Positions 46,061-56,061 of a stretch of DNA of 64,000 bases are shown in pieces. Source of the stretch: Neostapfia colusana (Eukaryota; Streptophyta; Magnoliopsida; Poales; Poaceae); the NCBI GenBank assembly GCA_030760725.1, contig JASWHV010000012.1, forward strand, positions 47,833,652-47,897,651, read 5' to 3'. How positions within the stretch are numbered: the stretch's first letter is position 1; the number at the start of each line of letters is the position of its first letter. The notes under the pieces are model-generated. The model was not told the DNA's origin and searched no databases. It saw nothing but the letters and a program-made list of their open reading frames with translations. The position numbers and the translations under genes are program-made.

Positions 46061-49000
46061 TGTCACACCCGGTTTTTCCGAAGAACAACCAAGTGAATAT
46101 CACATGTATGCCAGGATCATTTTCTCATACATGTGATGACAAATAGTGAAGCATCATTTATTACAAGCCAGGTGTCGAATATAAATAAGTCTTAAATAGC
46201 ATATGCCTCTATGGACAATAATAAGTTCATAAAATAGCAGCGGAATAATTATTCTTGTGTGCTCCATTACAGGCGTTGCCCGGGGGACTCCATGAACCTA
46301 GAAACCTTCTTCGGGTCCAAAGTCTTGATCATTAAACACCGCCTCATTATCTTGACCTGAGCAGCAATATAAACCAACAAATATGCAAGGTTGAGTACCG
46401 ATGGTACTCAGCAAGTGTGGGAAAGTTATGTCATGCATGGCTAGAACAAGGGGAGGTTGAACTCATGGTTAAAGCACTACGCAATTGATACCTATCACCT
46501 TAGCTTATTAAGCACCTACATTACTACACAAGTGAAATGGTCCCAATTTCCCATCCCATAATCATAATCAAATAACCATAACAACATTTCCAATGTTAAG
46601 CTCCCCGCTTAACACCCACAACATCCAAAGCCATCATCCTCTAATCATGAATAAGTCCAAGCCGCTCTTGACCGTGAGCACGGCTGTCATGACAGTTTTG
46701 ACTCTGCAGAGTTTGCACCACTGTACCCACATGTAGTGATTTCATCCCCCATTGCCGGGTGGACTAAAAGAACCTCCATTATGCCAGTGGCTACGAACCA
46801 CATTCACACTTCCCAGGTGTGTAGCCAGGAGATCACTACAAAGCCTTTACAAAGGGATTCCCGACGAGCATGGGCCCACTAAGGTTTCACCCCTAACAGC
46901 ATACAAGAGGCTCCAACCCCGCTGCAGTGGCCCCCTCTTTAGCCTTGCGGTTCATATGGTAGTCCAGCTGACACCCACTCCCCGCACCATCCAACACACC
47001 CATACTACGCCGGGGATACACCTAATTAATTGGCCAAGCTGCCCCATCTCAGCATGTGGTTGGCACGGTAAAGCCAGATTACATGCTCCATGAACCGGTC
47101 CTTAGGATCCAGGCAAGCACTAAACACAAACCCGAGTCTCGTGCACCCAGCACCAACCAAAACATCCAACTTGCCTTGATCCCTACCTCTACATAACTCA
47201 CAATATCTCATTCAAGAGTATGGTAAAATAGACTGATGATCTCATATCCCAAATATCCCATTCTAAGCATGGCTAAGCATATGCATAAATGACATGATAA
47301 TATGAATCCCAACCCAAGCTACAAGGAAACAAGGTAATGCAATTCTAGGGAAACATCCTAGCATGGGTTAAATATTTTTAATTGACAATGCAAATAATTC
47401 TACCTACACATCCTAGTATAGGAACAAAGTGGTCAAGGACACTTGCCTCCTTCCTGCTGCTCTTGGAATGGGTAGTCCTGATCTTGGAAAGGAAGAACTT
47501 GCTCTGGAGCAGGTTCTACTCATACCATCACACATAGCAAAAGAAAACAACAAGTCATAAGACATAGTTCACACTTCCACTTCATACAAACCACACATTC
47601 ACATTTATGAAAGCCATTCACAATTCTATGTGTTGTGGTTACTCTATGTGTGTTGATTTTGGCTTACATGCACTTTTAAACATGTACATATGATTTCTAT
47701 TTTTGTATTCATATTCATGTTGGCATACTATATATGAGTTTCTAATTTAAATAAATCCCTTATATTCAATTGATACACATTTTAGCTACCAAGTATGCAT
47801 GAAAGGTATTTTCCTACTTCATATGTGTCTTCAAACCTTCTACCAACCCTAAACTGAATTCTTTGGATTTTGGAAACTTCATTTATCATTTTCTAGTTAT
47901 TTATACCTAGTTTGCTATATTTTCAGATTTATTTCCTATGCCTAAATGTGCACTTTATTATTAAAATAGTAAGACACCTCATCTAAACAGAATAGGTTTT
48001 GGGTCTAAAATATTAAATAATATATTTTTGAACTTCTCTTCTGATGTGAACTATTTTACATTTATTTTACTAATTTTCAGAATTATTCTATACTTAAAAA
48101 TGTGTCCCTATTACTAATAAATGTGAATAATCAATTAAACAGATTTATTTCAGCAAAACATCTATTTTTATCTCACTCCAAAGTTTTCCAAATACTAGGA
48201 AAGTTTTTAATTTGAATTTACAATGTGTTTGTCCCATCTTCTAAATTTTAAATACTAAACACATATTCAAATTCCTAAATTTAATATCACATAGGGTTAA
48301 AAAGGTAAACTCACCCCACTACAGGGTCTATTATATTATTTTAGGAATTTCCAGGTGTCTAACTACACATAACAGAGGGATTTTGCTAATTTTTATTAAG
48401 TCCAGGGGCTAAAACTGATTTTTAATTGAATTTACATGAATTTCTGAAGTTCCGGGGGCTAGATCAGAAGTTTCCGGGGCTAGCTCTTATTTTCCGAGAA
48501 CCCCAGGGGGTAGCGCGTAAGAATACCAGCCTTTATAACGCGGGGCTGACGTGGACCGTCCGATTTAAAACAGACGGCTGAGATTATAACGTCGAACCGG
48601 TACGCGGGGATTTAAATTCTACCGTGCGATTTAAAATAGACGGCGCACAAGCGGCCACGTCGCTCTGATCGAGCGCGGGCGGCGCTGCCCGGTGGCGCAC
48701 GGCGGCGGGAGGCAGCGATCTCGCCGGAGAGTTTCGGGTCTTCGTCAATTCATCCTAAAATTGTGATTTTATGGCATAGATCGGTGGAGGGGAGGTCGGG
48801 GATCTCACCTTGGGGTTTTCTTGAGCTCGGAGGTCCTGGAAAGCGATCGGCGACGAGGTCCGAGGTGAATTCACGGCGAGGCTCGTCGGCGCTGTGTTTG
48901 AACCGCAAACCACCGAGTTTTCTGCACCTGCGAGGTTCCCCGGAGGCGGTGGATCAAGACCAACGAGTTAGATCAGAATTCCCGAGCGTAGATCGAGCAG

Positions 49001-49486
49001 AATTTGCCGGAGAAGCTCGGGTTATCACCGGAGAGAAAAACGGCGGATCGTGGGAAAAAACGGGACGATGCCGGGGTTTTTATAGACGGGGGAGGGCGGC
49101 GGGTTTGTTTAGATCGAGCTGGAGTCTTCTGGGACCGGGAGTCGGCTGGGAATGCGGTGTTTTCCGGTCAGTTACGATCGCGCGCGCGCGGGGAACAGTC
49201 CGGGTTTCGTACGATCGGGGGTTAGGGATGACAGGTGGGTCCCGCCTGTCTGCGAGAGGGGGCGCGGGCGCGCGGCTGCGGGCTGGCGCAGGGTTTGGGT
49301 GGGCCGGCTGGTGGGTTTCGGCCCACTGGCCGGGATGGTTTGTTTTTTCTTTTTCTTTTTCTTTTTCTTTTTCATTTCTGTTTTGAGTTTAATTTGAATT
49401 CAAGTTTGAATTTGAATTTTTGCAACACATGCAACACGTCCAAAATTTTTTAAATTCCCCCCTTGACAGGATTTTGGGGTGTTACA
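46061..49486 (-). repeat. Element F 5' LTR (3,426 bp)
   Basis: Plus-strand edges TGTCACACCC and GGGGTGTTACA. TATA box at 49077-49085, GC-rich leader, and a donor-like AGGTGAGA with GT at 48808-48807, all on the minus strand. No gene is seen in the rest. Confidence 0.94.
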
Positions 49487-49491
49487 GATAC
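49487..49491. other. Target site duplication of element F, right copy
   Basis: GATAC, identical to 36825-36829. Confidence 0.9.
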
Positions 49492-51287
49492 GTGGCGCAC
49501 GTGGAGCCCGCCTCTGAGAAAGGGGGAGGTCTCGCTCGCTTGACACGCGGCACAACAGGAGCGCGTCTCTGCGGAAGGGGGGAGACCAGGCCCAATGGAC
49601 ACGTGGAGCTTCAGGAGCTCATCACCGCAGAGGTAACGAGTTCTGGAGCGGTTTTTGCTTCTGTACGCGTGGGAATACCGGTACGGGAGGAAACCGACAC
49701 GAATTCCACGATGTTACCACACCAAATCAACTAAAGATAAGTTGTTAAGATTCAACGACAAGATAAATAGGACTCTTATTTGAAGACCAATCAGATTAGA
49801 ACTCTTTCTTCCCGATTATAAATAGAACCCAGAACCTTTGGCCGAAACCACAAACTTCTTTTCCAACTCCTGAGCTGACGACTTAGAGCCCTAGCCCTAG
49901 CTCGCCGAATAAACCCTTAGCCGGAGTTTCGTCGAGAGAGATCGCCGGAAGAGAGCCCCAACGATCTGTCTAATAGGAGAAGGACCCCGAGACTAAGAAG
50001 AACATAAGGTAGGTCTCCAATACCACCTTACGACATCATCGGGTTCTTTGCATCTTAAAGTAGAGTTTGTGCATGATATTGATTGCTGTGAATTTTGTAT
50101 GTGCGTGATCGTGTATAGAAGGACAAGCTCAGGGAGCTACCTACGATGGACTACAACAACAAGATTTTGAGCAACAGGAACGGCCAAAACAAGGCAAGTG
50201 TCCCTTCACCATGTTGATCCTATGTTTTGGGAAACTGTTTTGTTTTGTGAAAAGGTGTGTGTGATGAGTCAAACATGATGGGAAACCTTTTATAGGAGTT
50301 TACTAGTTTTGTTAACCACCCTTGTCACCGGGAAGTTAATGAGTCGGGTATGGTTTTTGCTTTTATGCTTCGCTGAGTCCATGGGATAAGGGAAGCGAGA
50401 TATATGTGTCTAGCTAACTGCACTTTTATGAATAATGTTAATGAGAAACTGATGTTGATAATGAACATGAATCAGAGGGAGATCTAGGCAAGCCGGGTTT
50501 GTGAATGAGGTAGCATGAGATGTTGGTTTACTTGCCGTAGATCTAAGGACCGGTTCATGCGAGCACATGCCAGGATAATAGTGTCACCACAAGGCCAAAT
50601 ATGGGTGCGGCTTAGCTGAGTAATTAGATAAGTTGCTAGACTGTTATGGACCATGGAAGGCGCGGGGAATGGGAGTCGAGTGAGGACTGCCCTGGGAACT
50701 GCATGGCACAAGAGGGGGCCCGTGGGTGGGGGAATTGGAAATTCTAGCCTGCCGGTGAAACCTTAGTGAGTCCATACGTCTAGTAGCCCTTTTGTCAAGG
50801 CTATTTTGTGATCTCTCGACCATACACCGACGGTTGTGTACTGGTATAATGGAGGTTTTGCAGTCGACGGGTGATGAAATCATAAACTTGTGGGTAAAGT
50901 GGTACAACCTCTGCAGAGTCTTAAAACTATCATGATAGCCGAGCTTACGGTCACGAGCACCTGGCCAACTTCCATGATTAGTTGGATGGTTTTGGTTATG
51001 GTTTGATTTTGGTTTTGTTTTCTGGACTCTTGAGTCAGGGTGATAAGATTTGATTGCATGACTGTTGAGTCGTGGCAACGAGATTGGCCTCGGTGTGAGA
51101 CGGAATTATTTATGAGATGAAATGGTAGCGAATACGAGATGGTATTCGTGAGATGGTAATGAATACGAGAAGGTATTCGTGAGAAAGAATGAAGTTGATT
51201 AATGTCTGGTTGGGACATGAAAAGTGATGAACAAAATGGAGGTATGTGGGTATTTTAATACATGTTGGGATTACATTCACTTAAAGA
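49492..51287 (+). repeat. Element C 3' LTR, second part
   Basis: It continues the LTR with ACGTG units (49491-49610), TATA at 49816-49825 and a leader-like GTAGGT donor near 50010. Compared with the D LTRs it lacks about 200 bp near 50045. Element G interrupts it at 51288; the last roughly 0.5 kb should follow G outside the window. Confidence 0.88.
51283..51287. other. Probable target site of element G, left copy
   Basis: AAAGA directly before the G LTR. The right copy would fall beyond position 64006, so it is unverified. Confidence 0.6.
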
Positions 51288-51702
51288 TGTAACACCCCAA
51301 ATTTTGATTCAAGACACTAAACCATGTTCAGAGGGGAATTTAAAAATTTTTGGACGTGTTGCATGTTTTGCAAAAATTCAAATTCAAACTGGAATTCAAA
51401 TTAAACTCAAATCAGAAAAGAAATGGAAAAAGAAAAAGAGAAAACGGGAAAAAACCGGCCAGTGGGCCGAAACCCGCCAGCCGGCCCAGTTTTCCCCGCG
51501 CCAGCCCGCAGCCGCGCGCGCCCGCGCTCTCTCACACAGACAGGTGGGACCCACCTGTCATCCCCAACCTCGCTGGCGCCGACCCCGGACTCTCTCCCGC
51601 GCGCGCGCGATCTTAACCGATCGGAATACCGCGTCCCTCAGCCCGAATTCCGGTCCCAGAAGACTCAAACTCGACCACAACTGACCCACCGCCCTCCCCC
51701 GG

Positions 51703-51712
51703 CTATAAAAAC
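51703..51712 (+). promoter_or_regulatory. TATA box of the element G 5' LTR
   Basis: CTATAAAAAC in a GC-rich context (GGCTATAAAAACCCC), repeated in the 3' LTR at 60965-60974. Confidence 0.75.
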
Positions 51713-51974
51713 CCCAGCCCCGATCGGTTTTTCCCACGCGATCGCCGATTTTTACTCCGGTGAGCACCGAGACTTCGCCGGTGAATTCTGGCCGATCTAA
51801 GCTCGGAAACTCTGATCTAATTCGCTGGTCTTGATCCACCGCCTCCGGGGAGCTTTGCAGGTGCAGAAAACTCGGAGACTTACGGTGTAAACACAGCGCC
51901 GACGAGCTTCGCCGTGGTTTTGCCTCGGACCTCGCCGCCGATCACTTTCCAGGACCCCCGAGCTCAAGAAAACC

Positions 51975-51988
51975 CCCGAAGTGAGATC
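51975..51988 (+). promoter_or_regulatory. Putative 5' splice site in the G leader
   Basis: CCCGAAGTGAGATC with GT at 51981-51982. The 3' LTR copy and elements E and F read AGGTGAGA. Paired with the acceptor at 54979-54980 it would remove a 3,000-nt intron containing most of U5 and the PBS. Confidence 0.45.
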
Positions 51989-53029
51989 CCCGACCTCCCC
52001 TCTACCGATCTATGCCATAAGATCACAGTTCTAGGCAGAATTCTCGAGGATCCGAAAGTTTCCGGCGAGATCGCCGCTTCCCGCCGCCGTGCGCCGCCGG
52101 CAGCGCCGCCCGCGCTCGATCAGAGCGACGTGGCCGCTTGTGCGCCGTTTATTTTAAATCGCACGGTAGGGTTTAAATCCCCGCGTACCGGTTCGATGTT
52201 ATAATCTCAGCCGTCGGTTTAAAATCGGACGGTCCACGTCAGCCCCGCATTATAAAGACTGGAATTCTTACGTGCTACCCCCTGGGGTTCTTGGGAATTA
52301 AGAGCTAGCCCCGGAAACTTTAGATCTAGCCCCTGGAACTCCAGAAAATCATGTAAATTCATTTAAAAATCAGTTTTAGCCCCTGGACTTAATAAAAATT
52401 AGGAAAAACACCTCTGATAAGTGTAGCTAGACCCCTGGAAATTCTGAAAATAATATTATAGACCCTGTAATGGGGTGAGTTTACTTTTTAACCCTGTTTA
52501 GTATTTAATTTAGAAAATTGAATATGTAACTAGTGTTTAAAAATTAAAAAAGTGGGACAAACATATTGTCAAAATTAAGTTAAAGACTTTCTCAGTGTTT
52601 AGAAAATTTTGGAGTGAGATAAAAACATATTTTGGACAGAATTGAATCTGTTTAATTTATTATTCACATTTAGGGACACATTTTTAAGTAAAGAATAGTT
52701 ATAGAAAATAGGTAAAATAATTATAAAATAGTTTACATCAGAGGCAAAGGTCAAAATATGTTATTAAATTATTTAGGACCAGAACCTATTCTGTTTAGAT
52801 GATGTGTATTACTAATTTCATAATAAAATACACATTTATGCATAGGAGAATAAATCTAAAAAATATAGCAACTAGCAAATGATAAATGGAGTTTCTAAAA
52901 TCCAAAGAATTCAGTTTAGGGTTGGTAGAAATTCCGAAGGCACATGTGGAGAAGAAAAATACTTTTCATACATACTTGGTAGTGAAAAAGGTGTAGTAGT
53001 TTAATATAAGGAATTTATTTAAAACTGAA

Positions 53030-53038
<9 letters not shown>

Positions 53039-53070
<32 letters not shown>
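53039..53070. repeat. TA dinucleotide microsatellite
   Basis: About 16 TA units; the 3' LTR copy at 62299-62315 has about 8. Confidence 0.95.
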
Positions 53071-53073
<3 letters not shown>

Positions 53074-54763
53074 TGTAAGTATAAATATGAACACCAAAGT
53101 AGGAATCATATACATAAAAATAGAAGTGTATCCAAGCCACAGATCAACACACACAGAGTAACCACAACACATATAATGGTGAATGAATTTCATAAATATG
53201 AATGTGTGGTTTGTATGAAGTGGAAGTGTGAACTATGTCTTATGGATTGTTGTTTTTCTTTTGCTATGTGTGATGGTGTGATGTAGAACCTGCTCAAGAG
53301 CAAGTTATTCCTTTCCAAGACCAGGACTACCCATTTCAAGAGCAGCAAGAAGGAGGCAAGTGCCCTTGACCACTTTGATCCTATGCTAGGATGCGTAGAT
53401 AGAATTATTTGCATTGTCAAATGAAATATGAAACCCATGCTAGGAAAGTTTCCCTAGAATTGCATTACCTTGTTTCCTTGTAGATTGGGTTGGGATTTAT
53501 TTTACCATGTCATTTATTTCCATGCATATGCTTAGCCATGCTTAGAATGGGATATTTGGGACATGAGATCATCAGTTTATATTACCATACTCTTTAATGA
53601 GACATTGTGAGTTATGTGAGGTAGGGATCAAGGCAAGTTGGATGTTTTGGTTGTGTGCTGGGTGCACGAGACTTGGGTTTGTGTTTAGTACTTGCCTGGA
53701 TCCTAAGGACCGGTTCATGGAGCATGTAACCCGGCTTTACAGTGCCAACCACATGCTGAGATGGGGCAGCTTGGCCAATTAATTAGGTGTATCCCCGGCG
53801 TAGTATGGGTGTGTTGGATGGTGCGGGGAATAGGTGTCAGCTGGACTACCATATGAACCGCAAGGCTCAAGAGGGGGCCACTGCAGCGGGGTTGGAGCCT
53901 CTTGTATGCTGTTAGGGGTGAAACCTCAGTGGGCCCACACTCGTCGGGAATCCCTTTGTAAAGGCTTCGTAGTGATCTCCTGGCTACACACCTGGGAAGT
54001 GTGAATGTGGTTCGTAGCCACTGGCATAATGGAGGTTCTTTTAGTCCACCCGGTAACGGGGGATGGAATCACTACATGTGGGTACAGTGGTACAAACTCT
54101 GCAGAGTCAAAACTGTCATGACAGCCGTGCTCACGGTCAAGAGCGGCTTGGACTTATTCATGATTAGAGTATGATGACCTTGGAGGGTGTGAGTGTTAAG
54201 CGGGGAGCTTAACATTGGAAATGATGATTATGGTTATTTGATTATGATGATGGGATGGGAGATTGGGACCATTTCACCTGTGTAGTCATGTAGGTGCTTA
54301 ATAAGCTAAGGTGGTAGGTAATAATTGCGTAGTGCTTTAACCATGAGTTCAACCTCTCCTTGTTCTAGCCATGCATGATATAATTTTCCCACACTTGCTG
54401 AGTACCCTTGGTACTCAACCTTGCATATTTGTTGGTTTATATTGCTGCTCAGGTCAAGAGAATGAGGTGGTGTATAATGATCAAGACTTTGGACCCGAAG
54501 AAGGTTTCTAGGTTCATGGAGACCCCCGGGCAACATCTGTGAAGGAGCCCTCAATAATAATATTCCGCTGCTAGTTTATTTACTTGTGATGAACTTATTA
54601 TTGTCCATCGAGACATTTACTATGTAAGACTTACTTATATTCGACACCTGGCTTGTAATAAATGATGCTTCACTATTTGTCATCACATGTATGAGAAAAT
54701 GATCCTGGCATACATGTGATATTCACTTGGTTGTTTCTTCGGAAAAACCGGGTGTGACAGAGG

Positions 54764-54776
54764 TGGTATCAGAGCC
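54764..54776 (+). other. Element G primer binding site
   Basis: TGGTATCAGAGCC, Met tRNA type, after a four-base spacer from the LTR end at 54759. Confidence 0.94.
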
Positions 54777-54948
54777 AAGGTTGCCCGTAGGAACGTGGAC
54801 CTAGGTAGAAATGGACGTATTTAAGGGCCCTATTTTCTTAAAAACTATTTTCCAAGGTGTGGGTTGAAGAGTGTTATTTAAGTAGTCATTTTCTTCATCT
54901 TACCCCAAATTTTCCTTCAAAATGGGATTTTTCGTTTAAAAAGTTTAT

Positions 54949-54980
54949 CTAACCTAATTTTTAAATTCTTTTTGTTTTAG
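54949..54980 (+). promoter_or_regulatory. Putative branch point and 3' splice site before G ORF0
   Basis: CTAAC (54949-54953) lies 28 bases before CTTTTTGTTTTAG, which abuts the ORF0 ATG. Spacing and composition fit a plant intron end. Confidence 0.55.
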
Positions 54981-55760
54981 ATGGTTCGCATGATTCGCAC
55001 TGCTCGCAAGTCCACGGGAGGGAGAGTTCCCGTAGTTGCCCTTGCCGAAAGAGAGGAGAGTCGCACAGTGACGTACCTTTCCTACGGATCGGCAGTAGGA
55101 GACTTGTTGCGCCGTCTTCGGCGTATGCTCGAAGCCGCCGGCAATACGGGCAAGCTAATCATCCACTATAACTCCACCAGGACCATCCGTGAGAAGAGGG
55201 AAGAATGGAGTTCAGAAATGAGGATTATACACGAGAATCAGCTGCTGAAGATCCACCATTCTCCAGCTAGTAGAGCAACACAGGTCGATGCGGAGAAAGA
55301 TGTCACCTGGGAGGCCATCACCTGCCAGAGTCACATCTATCGTCGCCACTTGGACAAAACTGAGTACATGTATGTCCTCCAACGTGAGAGTGGTACCACG
55401 GAGTACAAATACCCACCAGTGCAGCAAGGGACTTCCCATGAGCACATGGACTTGTGCTTGGAGGATGCGGCTATGCTCAGCACTCGACTGCAGGAGTGTC
55501 AACAAGAGCTTCAGGATGTCCGAGACACCCTGAAGGACACGGAGGCGTTGCTGTGAGCTTGCTTAAAGGCGAGAGAAAGAGGAGATGGGAATGACCTGTG
55601 CGTCACCGTGAATGATACATGGACTCCTGACTCCCCGGATCGCCGAGCAATCAGGCGTCGTCGCACTTCTCCACCAGCAGCCTCCCCACCCAAAGCAGAG
55701 TCAGAAGGTAGCCGAAATGAGGAGGAAGATCCCGAGGAGCCAGCTCAAGAGGACGGGTAG
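54981..55760 (+). pseudogene. Element G ORF0 with histone H3-tail-like N-terminus, one premature stop
   Basis: A 259-codon frame with TGA at 55554-55556 where E and F have CGA. Counted from Met1, residues 1-23 match histone H3 at 13 of 23 positions without a gap, including TARKSTGG at 7-14, Pro17 and Leu21-Ala22. The rest (about 25-160) is not the histone fold and I do not recognise it. A coiled-coil-like block (LSTRLQECQQELQDVRDTL) covers about 165-195, an Arg-rich patch (RRAIRRRR) lies near 217-224, and the C-terminus is acidic. It lies between PBS and gag in sense orientation. If residues 1-191 are made, the tail and coil are kept. Confidence 0.87.
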
Positions 55761-56036
55761 TGTAGAGTCTTTCCCCTAGCTAGCAAGAGGTCGAGTAGTC
55801 GAGTCGTTACGTAGTTAATGGTGTGATAATGCTTGGTGTGTGACGTGAGTTGTGGAAGCCATGAGCAATTGTCCACAGCCTCGTCTTCAGATTGTTTTGC
55901 TTTGGTGTGTGAACCCACAGGAAATAATAGTGCATTCATTTGGTGTGAGATATGAACCCTCGTAAAATTTTAACAAAGCCTCAACACCTCAAAGTACAAA
56001 CAAATGAAAGTAGTAAGATGATACTAAATGGTATCA

Positions 56037-56061
56037 AATTAACATTTGTTGATTCTGCCAG
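56037..56061 (+). promoter_or_regulatory. Putative 3' splice site before G gag
   Basis: TTAACATTTGTTGATTCTGCCAG directly precedes the gag ATG. It is weaker than the ORF0 site but conserved as CATGCCAG in F and CATGCTAG in E. Confidence 0.4.

Larger units (their letters stand above)
36830..49486 (-). mobile_element. Element F: full-length Tekay-like retrotransposon with TSD
   Basis: Minus strand, 12,657 bp, both LTRs complete (3,414 and 3,426 bp), flanked by the 5-bp duplication GATAC. It is the same family as E and G, with ORF0, gag-pol, PBS, polypurine tract and hairpin. It was inserted in the C 3' LTR. The LTRs differ at scattered sites and by small indels, so it is moderately young. ORF0 and gag-pol are each frameshifted. 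Confidence 0.95.
11842..51287 (+). mobile_element. Element C: outermost, decayed Tekay-like retrotransposon with nested insertions
   Basis: The plus-strand element has a 5' LTR start fragment at 11842-12051, its interior at 31391-36231, and a 3' LTR at 36232-36829 continuing at 49487-51287. The rest of that LTR should follow element G, beyond the window. The 11842 fragment matches the start of the LTR at 36232 almost base for base, and better than the LTR at 12178. This is why I pair those two as C. Element D appears to interrupt its 5' end, and F and G interrupt its 3' LTR. C has no ORF0. Its coding region has about ten in-frame stops and a frameshift, so it is the oldest layer. The C/D boundaries are inferred. 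Confidence 0.65.
51288..54759 (+). repeat. Element G 5' LTR (3,472 bp)
   Basis: It runs from TGTAACACCCC to CCGGGTGTGACA, five bases before the PBS. U3 is about 0.4 kb up to the TATA box at 51703-51712; the GC-rich leader spans about 51730-52240; the rest is AT-rich. A (TA)16 microsatellite is at 53039-53070. Short frames inside have no family likeness. Confidence 0.94.

Noticed and set aside
53039..53070. TA run as a replication origin or regulatory element
   Set aside because: It varies in length between the two LTRs of one element and behaves like an ordinary microsatellite.
54981..55760. ORF0 as a captured whole histone H3 gene
   Set aside because: Only the tail resembles H3; the histone-fold helices and their conserved motifs are not present, so it is a tail mimic at most.
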